This document shows, one piece after another, positions 24,482 through 34,905 of a stretch of 59,279 bases of DNA. The position numbers and the translations under genes were made by a program. The stretch spans positions 1 through 59,279 of the forward strand of contig JAUXRI010000329.1 of assembly GCA_030681895.1 (NCBI GenBank). The letters are read 5' to 3'. The notes under the pieces are model-generated. The model did not search any database and was not told the DNA's origin. It saw only the letters and a list, made by a program, of their open reading frames with translations. This stretch comes from Myxococcales bacterium (GTDB lineage: Bacteria > Myxococcota > Myxococcia > Myxococcales > Myxococcaceae). Position 1 is the stretch's first letter, and every line of letters begins with the position of its first letter.

Positions 24482-25693
24482 ATGCGCGCGCTGCCCTGGC
24501 TGCTGTTGTTGCTGTTCCCGCTGACGGTCTCGGCGTTCGAGCTCCGCACCGATTCGCAGGGCGACGTCGTGAAGTGGCGCCGAGAGGTGGCCTTCGTCGT
24601 CGATCCCTCGCTCGGTCAGCTCCTCGGCGACGCGACCGCGCTCGAGGCGGTGAAGAGCGCCATCGTCGAGCTCGACGATGCCACGCCCGAGCTGAAGGTG
24701 ACGGTGAAGGAGGGGGCCGTGCGTGGGCCGGGCTACGAGCTCGACGACGACGCGATCAACCAGAACGAGATCCTCGCGCTCACCGACTGGCCGTACACCG
24801 ACGGCGCGCTCGCCTCGACCGTGGTGACGCTCAACGCGCGCACCGACGAGATCCTCGACACCGACGTCGTCTTCAACGCCGAACAGCACGTCTTTCGCGT
24901 GCTCACCGCGCCGATGGCGGCCGCGCGCACGTTCGACGACGTGCAGAACACGCTGACGCACGAGCTCGGTCACGCGCTGGGGCTGATGCACAACCCGAAG
25001 GACGAGCGGCTGGTGATGTACCCGCGCGCTTCGGCTGGAGAGGTCGGCAAGCGGGTGCTGCAGGACGACGATCGCGACGGGCTCTCGGCGCTCTACGGCA
25101 CCGCCATCGCCACGCCCGAGGCGCCGCAGCCACAGATGGGCTGCTCCTCGACGGGCGGCGTCGGTGCCTGGGCCCTGGGTCTGTTCGTCCTCGGCGGGCT
25201 CGCGCTCCGTCGTCGGCCCGCACCGGTGCTCGTGCGGGTGACGCGGGCAACCCGTGGCGCGGTGGTGGTGCTCGGCGTGCTCGTGGCCGCCAGCGCTGCC
25301 GCGCAGCCCGTGACGCCCGTCGGGGTCGGCGTGGTTCGCGCGAAGGTCTCACACCGCTCGACGAGCTCGCCCGGGCTCATCGTCACCTCGCTCGATGTCG
25401 AGTTCGAGTCGTGCGCCGGAGCGGCCTGTGAGCGCGCCACGCGCGTGACGGTGCCCGGCGGCCGCCTGGGCGAGCTCGAGCAGGTCGTCGAGCACTACCC
25501 GGTGCCTGCGCTGAACGAGCGCCTCGGGCTCGCGAAGAAGAACGGCCGATGGGTGGTCTTCCGGCTCATCGAGCATCGACACGCCGAGCGCTTCAACGCG
25601 CTCCTCGCTCCAGGTGTCGTGAGGTCAGCAGCACCCCAGACTCCCGCGCAGGCCCCGGGGCCCGTCGCGCAACCCGTTGTTCCTGCGAAGTGA
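24482..25693 (+). CDS. matrixin-like metalloprotease fused to a second secreted domain through an internal MYXO-CTERM-like segment
   Basis: I start at ATG 24482, giving a clean signal peptide (LPWLLLLLFPLTVSA); GTG 24452 is an alternative. The protein has 403 residues. The catalytic zinc motif HELGHALGLMH (H160, E161, H164, H170) and the following Met-turn-like VMYPRA mark a matrixin/metzincin-type peptidase. At 220-247 comes G-C221, a hydrophobic helix (WALGLFVLGGLAL) and Arg-Arg-Arg. That is the MYXO-CTERM sorting signal normally found at the extreme C-terminus and processed by a myxosortase. Here the frame continues without a stop into a signal-peptide-like segment (about 249-276, ending SAAAQP) and a 130-residue second domain with a possible disulfide. 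In-frame GTGs at 25226 and 25238 could start that domain independently. Confidence 0.75.
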   Translation: MRALPWLLLLLFPLTVSAFELRTDSQGDVVKWRREVAFVVDPSLGQLLGDATALEAVKSAIVELDDATPELKVTVKEGAVRGPGYELDDDAINQNEILALTDWPYTDGALASTVVTLNARTDEILDTDVVFNAEQHVFRVLTAPMAAARTFDDVQNTLTHELGHALGLMHNPKDERLVMYPRASAGEVGKRVLQDDDRDGLSALYGTAIATPEAPQPQMGCSSTGGVGAWALGLFVLGGLALRRRPAPVLVRVTRATRGAVVVLGVLVAASAAAQPVTPVGVGVVRAKVSHRSTSSPGLIVTSLDVEFESCAGAACERATRVTVPGGRLGELEQVVEHYPVPALNERLGLAKKNGRWVVFRLIEHRHAERFNALLAPGVVRSAAPQTPAQAPGPVAQPVVPAK

Positions 25694-25738
25694 TCGTCGT
25701 GGCACCCGCCTTGAAGTCCCTGACGTGAAGGAGTCACC

Positions 25739-26302
25739 ATGCAGAAGCCTGACGTGCCGCGCCGAATTCTGATCGTCGATGACGAAGAGAACGTCTGCCA
25801 CGCCCTGCGTCGCAGCCTGCGCAAAGAAGGCTACGAGCTCTTCTTCGGCAGCGAGCCGGCCGAGGGCCTCGAGCTGCTCAAGCGTCAGCCGGTCGACATG
25901 GTGATTAGCGATCACCTGATGCCCAACATGACGGGCCTCGAGTTCCTCAAGCTGGTGCGCAACCGGTACTCCGACGTCATGCGCATCATGCTGACGGGTC
26001 ACGCCGACATGCAGACGGCGATCGACGCGATCAACCAGGGCAACATCTACCGGTTCCTCACCAAGCCGTGGGACGACACCGAGCTGAAGGTCACGCTCTT
26101 CCTCGCGTTCGAGCAGCTCGACCTCGAGCGGGAGAACCGGCGCCTGCTCGCGATGGTTCGCCGCCAGTACGATCTGCTCAAGTCGCTCGAGGCGGACAAC
26201 CCGGGCATCAGCCACGTGGTGCGCGACAGCGAGGGCTTCATCCTCATCGACGAAGAGTCTGACTCCCTCCGCTCGGGCATGGATCTCCGCGTCGCATCCT
26301 GA
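25739..26302 (+). CDS. response regulator with receiver domain and helical tail
   Basis: AAGGAG at 25728-25733 precedes ATG 25739. The 187-residue product has a full receiver domain (residues 8-125): acidic pair D14/D15, phospho-acceptor D58 in VISDHLMP, a Thr in MLTGHAD, and the Lys in RFLTKPW. The remaining roughly 60 residues are a charged helix (EQLDLERENRRLLAMVRRQYDLLK) and an acidic end; no DNA-binding domain is present. It therefore probably acts by protein contact or as a phosphotransfer partner. The next gene, a histidine kinase, begins six bases after the stop, so the two form a likely cognate pair. Confidence 0.88.
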   Translation: MQKPDVPRRILIVDDEENVCHALRRSLRKEGYELFFGSEPAEGLELLKRQPVDMVISDHLMPNMTGLEFLKLVRNRYSDVMRIMLTGHADMQTAIDAINQGNIYRFLTKPWDDTELKVTLFLAFEQLDLERENRRLLAMVRRQYDLLKSLEADNPGISHVVRDSEGFILIDEESDSLRSGMDLRVAS

Positions 26303-26308
26303 TGTCCC

Positions 26309-28396
26309 ATGACCACCTCGGCCACATCACCAGCCGTGCTGCTGGTGGCTGAGTCGCCTGCGCTCGTCGCGCGCGTCGAAGATCTGCTGATGCCGTGGGG
26401 GATTCTGGCGATGCAGGCGCCTCCGGAGCAGGCCCTGACGCTCGTCGACTCGGGGCACGCGCGGATCGTCCTCTGCGAGATGCGCGAGGGCGTACGGCTC
26501 TATCTCGAGCGCCTCAAAGCCTGCGGCGCCGTGCCCATCGTCGTCGGGCGCGCCCCCGACCAACCCGTCGGAGACGTGGAGTACGCCGCCAAGCCCAGCG
26601 AGCTGATCGCCGCGGTGTTTCGCGCGCACGGCCGGTTGACCGGGCTCGAGCCGAGCGGCGCCGATCGGGTCAACGAGTTCGCCCAGGCCATCGCGTCGAA
26701 GTTCACGCTGCCCGAGCTGGTGAAGGAAGCGATCGCGAGGACGCGCGAGCTCTGTGACGCCGACGGCGCGAGCCTGCTGCTGATCGATCTCGAGACCGGC
26801 GCGCTCGCCTTCGACACCATCGACGGAAGCGCCGAAGGGCAGATCGAGCGGGTCAAGCTGAAGCGGGGCCAGGGCGTCGCGGGGAAGGTCGCGGTCGAGG
26901 CCAGGCCGCGGCTGGTGACCCACGCGAAGGACTGCCCCGACTTCGACCCCTCGTTCGACAAGAAGACCGGCTTCGACACCGGCTCGATCGTCGCGGTGCC
27001 GCTGGTGCTCGCGGGCGACGTGCTCGGCGTGTTGATGGCCGTGCGCTCGGCGGAGCAGTTGCCCTTCACACCGGTCACGCTGCATCGGCTGGTGCAGCTG
27101 GCGCCACACGTCGCGATCGCCGTGCACAACGTGCAGATCACCACCCAGCTGCGCAGCTCCCAGACCGAGGTGCTGCAGGTCAACGCCAGCCTCGAAGAGA
27201 AGGTGAAGGAGCGCACCGAGCAGATCAGCCGCGCCAAGCAGGAATGGGAGCGCACCTTCGACGCGATCAGCGAGCCGATCGCGCTGCTCGACGGCTACGT
27301 CATCAGGCGCACCAACCAGGCCTACGCGCGCCGGGTGAAGATGCCGGTCAAGGATCTGCCGGGAAAGACCTGCTACCGCGTGCTGGCCGGACGTGACTCT
27401 CCGTGCCCCAGCTGTCCGCTCGGCAAGGGGCGAGGCGTCGCGCTCTCGGCGGAGCTCACCGTCGCGAACCCGAACACTGGCAAGGACTCGAACCTGGAGC
27501 TCTCCGGGTACTGGCTCAACGACGACCCGAGCTCGACGGCGGTGGTCGTCACCTACCAGGACGTCACCCACTCGAGATCGCTGCAGGAGCGCCTCCGCGA
27601 GAGCGAGCGCCTCGCGGCCGTCGGCCAGCTGGCGTCGGGTGCGGCGCACGAGATCAACAACCCGGTCGGCTTCGTCACCTCGAACCTGCGCAGCCTGCGC
27701 TCGGTGATGGAAGAGCTCCGGTTGCCGATGCGCGCGCTCGCAGACGTGGTGGCGCTGGTGAAGGCCAAGCGGCTCAACGAGCTGGCGACCCTGATTGAAA
27801 GCCTCGATGAACCTGACGCCCAGAACATCGATGACGCGGTCGAGATGATCGACGAGTCGCTCGATGGGGCACGGCGCGTGAGCGACATCGTCAAGGGCCT
27901 GCGCGAGCTCTCACGGCTCGAGATCGGCAAGCGGGAACCGGCGGATACCAACGGCTCCATTTCGCGCGTGGTTCGCGCAGAGTTTGGAGAGCTCCCGGCG
28001 CACGTGTCGCTGGTGCTCGAGGCGACGACGCCCGCCGACATCGCGCCGCTGCAGCTCGATCAGGCGCTCGGCCACCTCCTGAAGAACGCCCGGCAGGGGA
28101 CGCCGAAGAAGGAGCGCATCGTGGTGCGCTCGTGGAGCGCCGGTGCCGAGGTGTTGATCCAGGTGCGTGACGAGGGCGTCGGCATTCCCAAAGAGAACCT
28201 GAGGCGCGTCTTCGAGCCGTTCTTCACGACGCGTGGCGTGGGGAAGGGTATCGGCCTGGGGCTCACGGCCGCGTACGGCATCGTGCGGCGCGCAGGTGGC
28301 GACATCGAAGCGGAGTCGGAAGGGCCGGGGCTCGGCACGTCGTTCACCATCAGGCTGCCGCGCGCCGAGGCCGCGCCGCTGGCGAACGTGGCGTGA
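26309..28396 (+). CDS. cytoplasmic GAF-PAS sensor histidine kinase
   Basis: The 695-residue product has no membrane helix. Residues 1-110 look like a degenerate receiver (VLLVAESPALVARVEDLL; the acceptor Asp is not obvious). A GAF domain lies at about 130-275, then a coiled coil (about 285-312), a PAS domain (about 313-420) and a HisKA domain with H447 in AAHEINNP. The HATPase domain has an N-box HLLKNARQ, a G1 motif DEGVGIP, FEPFFTT and GKGIGLGLTA. The PAS domain carries a Cys cluster (CYRVLAG...CPSCPLGKG) seen in some redox- or metal-sensing PAS proteins. It is encoded six bases after the response regulator gene. The signal is unknown; the Cys cluster suggests redox state or a small ligand. 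Confidence 0.88.
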   Translation: MTTSATSPAVLLVAESPALVARVEDLLMPWGILAMQAPPEQALTLVDSGHARIVLCEMREGVRLYLERLKACGAVPIVVGRAPDQPVGDVEYAAKPSELIAAVFRAHGRLTGLEPSGADRVNEFAQAIASKFTLPELVKEAIARTRELCDADGASLLLIDLETGALAFDTIDGSAEGQIERVKLKRGQGVAGKVAVEARPRLVTHAKDCPDFDPSFDKKTGFDTGSIVAVPLVLAGDVLGVLMAVRSAEQLPFTPVTLHRLVQLAPHVAIAVHNVQITTQLRSSQTEVLQVNASLEEKVKERTEQISRAKQEWERTFDAISEPIALLDGYVIRRTNQAYARRVKMPVKDLPGKTCYRVLAGRDSPCPSCPLGKGRGVALSAELTVANPNTGKDSNLELSGYWLNDDPSSTAVVVTYQDVTHSRSLQERLRESERLAAVGQLASGAAHEINNPVGFVTSNLRSLRSVMEELRLPMRALADVVALVKAKRLNELATLIESLDEPDAQNIDDAVEMIDESLDGARRVSDIVKGLRELSRLEIGKREPADTNGSISRVVRAEFGELPAHVSLVLEATTPADIAPLQLDQALGHLLKNARQGTPKKERIVVRSWSAGAEVLIQVRDEGVGIPKENLRRVFEPFFTTRGVGKGIGLGLTAAYGIVRRAGGDIEAESEGPGLGTSFTIRLPRAEAAPLANVA

Positions 28397-28427
28397 CATC
28401 AGCGGTGAGTTCGACGACGGTCGGCGC

Positions 28428-29633
28428 GTGTCCGTCAGGCTCTTCCTCGTCACCGTGCTGATGATCAGCTGTTCACCGCCGGTGATGCCGCCTCCCGATC
28501 GACCGCCGGTGTGTGACGAGACGCGCGAGCAGACGTGCGGCACGGCCGTCTGCGGCGGGCAGTTCAACCGCTGTGGGCAGCAGGTCGGCTGCGGGACCTG
28601 CGCGGCCAACGAGGTCTGCACGCGGGGCCAGTGCCAGCCCACGATGGTCTGCCAGCCGAACATGATGTCGGCGTGTGCGGGTCGCCAGTGTGGGGCGCGT
28701 CCTGATGGCTGTGGTGGGCAGGTGACGTGCGGGACCTGCATGGGCGGCACGACGTGTTCGCCGAGCGGCAGCTGCGAAGGGCCAGATGCCGGCTCAGCGG
28801 GTCCGCAGGTGTTTCGGTGCCCGGTGACGCGCAGCACGGTGGATCGCCCCGACGAGTCGTCGCTGCTGCAGGTGCGCATGCTCTACGTGATCCCCAGCGA
28901 CGTGGCCGACGAGTCGCTCGACGTGAACGGGCGCGTCTGTCAGTCGGCGAAGGCGTTCTCGGCGTGGCTCGGCACCGCGCTTGGTGGGCCGACCCTGCGC
29001 TTCGACGTTGCGAACGGGGAGCTCGACGTCGGCTTCGTGCGGCTCAGCCAGACGAACGCGCAGCTGCGCGGCACCGACACGCGCTCGAACGTCGACACCG
29101 GTGAGGCCTACGTCCGGGAGCGCCTGGAGCGGGAGCTGCGCGCCGCAAACCTGCTTCGACCCGACAAGCTGTACGCCGTCTTCTACGGAGGCGAGAGCCG
29201 GTACGCCTGTGGCGGCGCCGCGTACCCACCCGCGCTGATCGGCTCGGTGATCGCGATGTACCTGAAGTCGACGATCGGCGGCGTGGCCTGCGAGTCGCGG
29301 CCGTGGGGGCAGGCGAGCGGGCTCGGGTACTACGACTGGGCGATGCTCCACGATCTGATGCACGGCCTCGGCATCGTGCCTTCAGCGGGCGCCAACCATC
29401 ACAGCTTCGGTCACGCCTTCGACGCACGCGCTCCGAAGCCGGCGATCGATCTCATGTACTCGCCGCGGCCCGGACAGAGCGACCCGTCGTGGGGCATCGA
29501 CGAGCCCACCGGCCTCGTGCTCGATCTCAACCACGACGACTACCTCGATCACGATGGCGGCTTCGTCGATCTGCGCCGGAGCGGTTTCCTGCAACCGTTG
29601 CCGCTCAATGCGGTTCGGCCGCCGGGGTGGTGA
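28428..29633 (+). CDS. Cys-rich lipoprotein with a variant HxxxH putative metalloprotease domain
   Basis: GTG 28428 gives an immediate lipoprotein signal (SVRLFLVTVLMISC, lipobox MISC); the frame is open farther upstream but overlaps the kinase gene. The product has 401 residues. After a Pro-rich linker there are two or three copies of a Cys-Gly-rich motif (CGGQFNRCGQQVGCGTC, CGARPDGCGGQVTCGTC). Residues about 130-401 resemble a metallopeptidase-like domain with HDLMHGLGIV followed by NHHSFGHAFD. In a zincin the first helix is HExxH; here Glu is replaced by Asp. A later DLNHDDYLDHDGG segment is rich in possible metal ligands. Catalytic activity is uncertain. The last codons lie in a short sequence repeated at the thiC 3' end. 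Confidence 0.68.
   Translation: MSVRLFLVTVLMISCSPPVMPPPDRPPVCDETREQTCGTAVCGGQFNRCGQQVGCGTCAANEVCTRGQCQPTMVCQPNMMSACAGRQCGARPDGCGGQVTCGTCMGGTTCSPSGSCEGPDAGSAGPQVFRCPVTRSTVDRPDESSLLQVRMLYVIPSDVADESLDVNGRVCQSAKAFSAWLGTALGGPTLRFDVANGELDVGFVRLSQTNAQLRGTDTRSNVDTGEAYVRERLERELRAANLLRPDKLYAVFYGGESRYACGGAAYPPALIGSVIAMYLKSTIGGVACESRPWGQASGLGYYDWAMLHDLMHGLGIVPSAGANHHSFGHAFDARAPKPAIDLMYSPRPGQSDPSWGIDEPTGLVLDLNHDDYLDHDGGFVDLRRSGFLQPLPLNAVRPPGW
29604..29633 (+). repeat. copy 1 of a 30-base imperfect direct repeat
   Basis: These bases encode the final NAVRPPGW and stop of the lipoprotein gene. They match 30385-30414 at 26 of 30 positions, including an unbroken 15-base run at the right end. The two copies flank the minus-strand lipoprotein gene. 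Confidence 0.6.
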
Positions 29634-29648
29634 ACCTCCACCGCAGCC

Positions 29649-30371
29649 CTACTTCCGGCTGAGGCCGATGCCCCAGGCCGTCTTCAGCTTCTCGCCGAAC
29701 TGGTCGCGCTTTCGGCTCATCGCCTCTTCGAAGTTGTCGTGAGAGTCCGAACGAACGACGGTCTTTTCCCCGGTCTTTCGGTTCTCGCGCACCACCTGGT
29801 AGTCGGACGTGCCCAGCTTCGCGCCCACGGAGACCTCGTCGGTCAAGGTGCAGAGCACTTTGGGGGCATCGGAGAACTCGACGAGGTACGCGACGAGCGA
29901 AGCGGTGCCAGCGTCGCGGTCCATCGCCCGGGTCCGCACCACGACGAGGTACTTCACCTTCGCTGCGTGTTGGTACGCCGCGCGCCACAGGTCCGACGTG
30001 ACCTTCATCGAGGGAGGTCGGAATTTCTCCATGGTCGGGTGCGAGTCCTGGAGCACCGTTGCGAGGGCCGAGTCGCCGTAGATCGGCACCTCGGTCCACG
30101 TTGCATAGGCGTCGTGCTCGGCACCCGCGCGTTCCACCGCGCCAAAGCTCATCACCTCAACATCGTGGGCCTCATCGAAGCCTGGATGCAGCGGCGTTGG
30201 AGGCTTGCACGCGGGGTCGACGTCATCTCGCGCACCCACCAGCGCCCGGCGCACCAACTCGATGCGCTTCTGCGTCTGCGCGATCAACGCCTTGTTCTGC
30301 TCCTTCACCTCGCCGAGGGTTGGTGAGCACGCGGTGAGCAACAGACACAGCAGCGTCGCACGAGTGGGCAT
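29649..30371 (-). CDS. hypothetical lipoprotein downstream of thiC
   Basis: Starts at ATG 30371, with AGGAGG five bases upstream; this begins 14 bases past the thiC stop, so it is probably in the thiC transcript. It has 240 residues with a lipoprotein signal (LLCLLLTAC, lipobox LTAC). A helical stretch (VKEQNKALIAQTQKRIELVRRAL) follows, then a mixed alpha/beta domain of about 170 residues (KYLVVVRTRAMDRDAGTASLVAYLVEF) with an extended charged C-terminus. I recognise no family. The stop lies 15 bases from the convergent plus-strand lipoprotein gene, with no room for a terminator. Association with thiamine synthesis is positional only. Confidence 0.7.
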   Translation of the reverse strand: MPTRATLLCLLLTACSPTLGEVKEQNKALIAQTQKRIELVRRALVGARDDVDPACKPPTPLHPGFDEAHDVEVMSFGAVERAGAEHDAYATWTEVPIYGDSALATVLQDSHPTMEKFRPPSMKVTSDLWRAAYQHAAKVKYLVVVRTRAMDRDAGTASLVAYLVEFSDAPKVLCTLTDEVSVGAKLGTSDYQVVRENRKTGEKTVVRSDSHDNFEEAMSRKRDQFGEKLKTAWGIGLSRK

Positions 30372-30385
30372 GGTGGCCTCCTGGT

Positions 30386-32233
<1,848 letters not shown>

Positions 32234-32240
32234 GGAGCAC

Positions 32241-32340
32241 TCCCTCCGCCGGTATCAACCGGGTCAGGTTCGGCGGGTCGACCGCAGTCACGGTCCTCTC
32301 AGCCGCTGGCCCACACTTGGGAGGCGGCTCCCCGGTACAG
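32241..32340 (-). promoter_or_regulatory. TPP riboswitch (THI box) of thiC
   Basis: On the minus strand the conserved elements appear in order: GGGGAGCC near 32335-32328, GGCTGAGAGG near 32304-32295, GACCC, GAACCTGA near 32272-32265, and the final GATACCGGCGGAGGGA ending at 32241. Binding of thiamine pyrophosphate would stabilise this fold. The GGAGGGA that closes the aptamer is also the Shine-Dalgarno sequence, seven bases from the thiC ATG, so control is probably by direct masking of the ribosome site without a separate expression platform. The 5' boundary is approximate. Confidence 0.92.
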
Positions 32341-32380
32341 CGGGCGGCGTAGCACACGTTCCCCGCACAGTCGGGAGCGG

Positions 32381-34261
32381 TCAGCAGCCCGTCGCCTGAC
32401 GCAGCACGGCCTCGAGCTTCTCGAACGAGTACGGCTTGGGCAGCTGGAGCACGCGCGGGTCGCTCACCGCGTCTGCTTCGGCGCTGTAGCCACTCGAGAG
32501 AATGATGGGCAGCTTGGGCGCCACCTGTCTCATCTGCTCCGCCGCTTCGACGCCGTTGAGCTCGGGCATGGTCACGTCCATCAGCACGACGTGCCAGGTG
32601 CCGGGCTCCGCGCGGACCCGTTCGACGGCCTCGCGCCCGGTCGCGGCCTCGTCGACGTGGCAGCCGAGCTCTTCGAGGAGCCTGCGCGCCGACCGCCGCA
32701 GCATGGGCTCGTCATCGACGAGGAGGACGTTCAGGCTGAGCGCTCCGCCGACGGTGGCGACGACGGGCGCGGGTTTCGACAGGGGCGCGTCGAGCGCGGG
32801 CAGATCGATGGTGAAGGTCGAGCCGACGCCGACCGTGCTCTCGAGACCGATCGCGCCGCCGTGGGCCTTGAGAATGCCGGCGAGCGCGGCGAGGCCGAGC
32901 CCGCGACCAGAGCCCTTGGTGCTGAAGAACGGGTCGAAGATGCGCGCCTGCACTTCGGGCGGCATGCCTGCGCCGGTGTCGCTCACCGTGAGCCGCACCA
33001 CGCGCCCGGTGACGTCGCCAGAGCGCCTCGTCGCCGGCGGGCCCTCGAGAACGACGAGCCCGGTGCGCAGCGTGATGGTGCCGGTGCGATCTCCGATGGC
33101 CTCGGCAGCGTTGGTGATCAGGTTCATCACGACCTGCTGCAGCTGGGCCGGGTCTCCCACCAGCGCGGGGAGCGTCGGGTCGAGCACGCGCTGAAACGTG
33201 ACCTTGCGCGAGACCGAGACGGCGAGGAGGTCGCCGATCGCGTCGACGAGCTCGTTGAGATCGATCGGCTTGTGCTCGATGGGCGCGCGGCCGGCGTAGG
33301 CGAGCAGCTCGCGCGTGAGCACCGTCGCGCGTGAGACGGCGAGCGAGGCGGTCTGCAGTGGCTCGACGAGCTCAGGCTCGCCACCGACGCGGCGCTTCGC
33401 GAGCTCGAGGCTCGAGCCCACCACGGTGAGCAGGTTGTTGAAGTCGTGCGCGATGCCACCGGCCAGCAAGCCCAGGCCCTCGAGCTTCTGGGCCTGCAGT
33501 CGGCGGCCTTCTTCTTCGAGCTCGTGGGTGATGTCTCGAACCGAGCCGACGAAACGAATCGCGCGCCCCGTCTCGTCGCGGGCCACCACGCCAGTCGACA
33601 GGGCGTGGAACACGGTGCCGTCCTTGTGGCGTACGCGATGGCGCACGCGGTAGCTGCGCGACTGGCCCTTGATGGTCTGCGCGACGGCCTGCTGCACCAT
33701 CTCGCGATCGTCTTCGTGCACGATGAGGGTCCACGGGGTGGGGGGCCACTCGGAGAGCGGGTAGCCCAGCCACTTCGCAGCTTCGGCGCTGCCGGTGACG
33801 CGGCCAGTGCGCAGGTCGCCGTCCCACAGCAGCTCGCTCGAGGCGGCGACGGCGAGGCGCAAGGTCTCTTCGTTTTCGCGGGCCTGCGCAAGGCGCAGCT
33901 CGAGCTCGGCGCGTTGAGTGGCCCGGCGCTCCAGCTCGTTGGGCACCCACGAACGCGCCAGTCGCAGCAGCACCACGCCTGCGACGACGAGGTTGAGCAC
34001 CTTGACCGCCGCGAGTGGCTCCGGCGCGCCGAGGGCCTTGAAGCTCTCGGGCAGCACGCCGTAGTTCGCGCCCCACACGAGTCCGAAGTAGCCGCTCTCG
34101 ACGACGCTCTTGAAGGCGTCGAGCGCGAGCACCGAGAGCAGCATGGCGAGGAGGGGATCGCTGGCGCTGGCGGCGCGGTGTCTCAAGTAGAGCGCGAGCA
34201 CCAACGCCCAGATCACCGTGAGGACGCCGTAGATGATGACTGCTGCCAGTGCTCCCGACAT
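32381..34261 (-). CDS. hybrid histidine kinase (membrane, PAS, HisKA, HATPase, receiver)
   Basis: The 626-residue product has an N-terminal helix (about 5-27) and further hydrophobic helices up to about 108, so it is membrane-anchored. A PAS domain (about 135-250) precedes HisKA with H272 in GGIAHDFNNLL. The HATPase domain has NLITNAAEA, DTGAGMP, FDPFFSTK and GRGLGLAA. A C-terminal receiver (about 508-625) has the acidic residues in LLVDDEP, acceptor D562 in LMDVTMP, and the Lys in LQLPKPYS. All catalytic motifs look intact. The DFNNLL type of H-box is common in stand-alone hybrid kinases. It lies just upstream of the thiC leader; a functional link is not evident. Confidence 0.9.
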   Translation of the reverse strand: MSGALAAVIIYGVLTVIWALVLALYLRHRAASASDPLLAMLLSVLALDAFKSVVESGYFGLVWGANYGVLPESFKALGAPEPLAAVKVLNLVVAGVVLLRLARSWVPNELERRATQRAELELRLAQARENEETLRLAVAASSELLWDGDLRTGRVTGSAEAAKWLGYPLSEWPPTPWTLIVHEDDREMVQQAVAQTIKGQSRSYRVRHRVRHKDGTVFHALSTGVVARDETGRAIRFVGSVRDITHELEEEGRRLQAQKLEGLGLLAGGIAHDFNNLLTVVGSSLELAKRRVGGEPELVEPLQTASLAVSRATVLTRELLAYAGRAPIEHKPIDLNELVDAIGDLLAVSVSRKVTFQRVLDPTLPALVGDPAQLQQVVMNLITNAAEAIGDRTGTITLRTGLVVLEGPPATRRSGDVTGRVVRLTVSDTGAGMPPEVQARIFDPFFSTKGSGRGLGLAALAGILKAHGGAIGLESTVGVGSTFTIDLPALDAPLSKPAPVVATVGGALSLNVLLVDDEPMLRRSARRLLEELGCHVDEAATGREAVERVRAEPGTWHVVLMDVTMPELNGVEAAEQMRQVAPKLPIILSSGYSAEADAVSDPRVLQLPKPYSFEKLEAVLRQATGC

Positions 34262-34383
34262 GCGCCCCCAGGATGCGTGTCGACGTTCTACACCGGGCGT
34301 CGGAGTTGGCGAGCAGGCGTCATGTGCAACCCTTCAGCGAGCGTGAAGCTCGTGGGGTGGTCGGCGACCCCAGCGCGACGCCG

Positions 34384-34905
34384 TCATGACCGTGCGACGC
34401 TCACGCCCAACTCGACGAGGAGCTCATCGAGCTGCCCGCACATCTCGTCCATGCCACTGGTGCTCCCCGAAGCGATGGCAGCGTCGAGCGCTTCTTTCGA
34501 GGGGTAGAGGTCGTGTACGACGACCCGCGTCCTGCCGGCGGTCTCTTCGAACGTCACGGTGGTGAGGGCTCCTGCGTCACCTGCTTCGTCATTCGTCAAC
34601 ACGAGGCGCGCGTTGGGCGTCACCTCGAGATACCGGCCGAAGAACGCCATCGGCTGCGTTGAGGCTGCGTGTCCGAACACGAAGCGGTACGTGCCTCCGA
34701 CCCGAACGTCGGCCTCGCACGAGATGAAGACCACGCCGAACGACTTCGGTGCCCACCAACGCTTGAGCAGGTCGGGCGTGGTCCAGGCTTCGTAGACGAT
34801 ACGTGGCGGAGCATCGACGATTCGCGTGACGACGAACTCGCGGTCTGACGTGCGCGCCGAGGTGGTGGGGTTCTTCGGGGTGGCCTTTTCACTTCGTGCG
34901 TCCAT
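34384..34905 (-). CDS. AHSA1/SRPBCC-family protein
   Basis: The 173-residue product has the AHSA1-type SRPBCC helix-grip fold: REFVVTRIVDAPPRIVYEAWT at the start, LLKRWWAPKSFG, GGTYRFVF, and the C-terminal helix MDEMCGQLDELL. The domain forms a deep hydrophobic pocket for a lipid-like ligand. The start overlaps the end of the ArsR-type regulator gene by 17 bases, so the two are translationally coupled. This ArsR plus AHSA1 pairing is very common in bacteria, but the ligand and target are generally unknown. Two small stem-loops between 34332 and 34371 (CTTCA/TGAAG and GGGGT/ACCCC) may mark the end of transcription. Confidence 0.85.
   Translation of the reverse strand: MDARSEKATPKNPTTSARTSDREFVVTRIVDAPPRIVYEAWTTPDLLKRWWAPKSFGVVFISCEADVRVGGTYRFVFGHAASTQPMAFFGRYLEVTPNARLVLTNDEAGDAGALTTVTFEETAGRTRVVVHDLYPSKEALDAAIASGSTSGMDEMCGQLDELLVELGVSVARS

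Noticed and set aside
25700..25715. sigma-54-like promoter before the response regulator gene
   Set aside because: The -24 part TGGCAC is good, but the invariant GC of the -12 element is GA.
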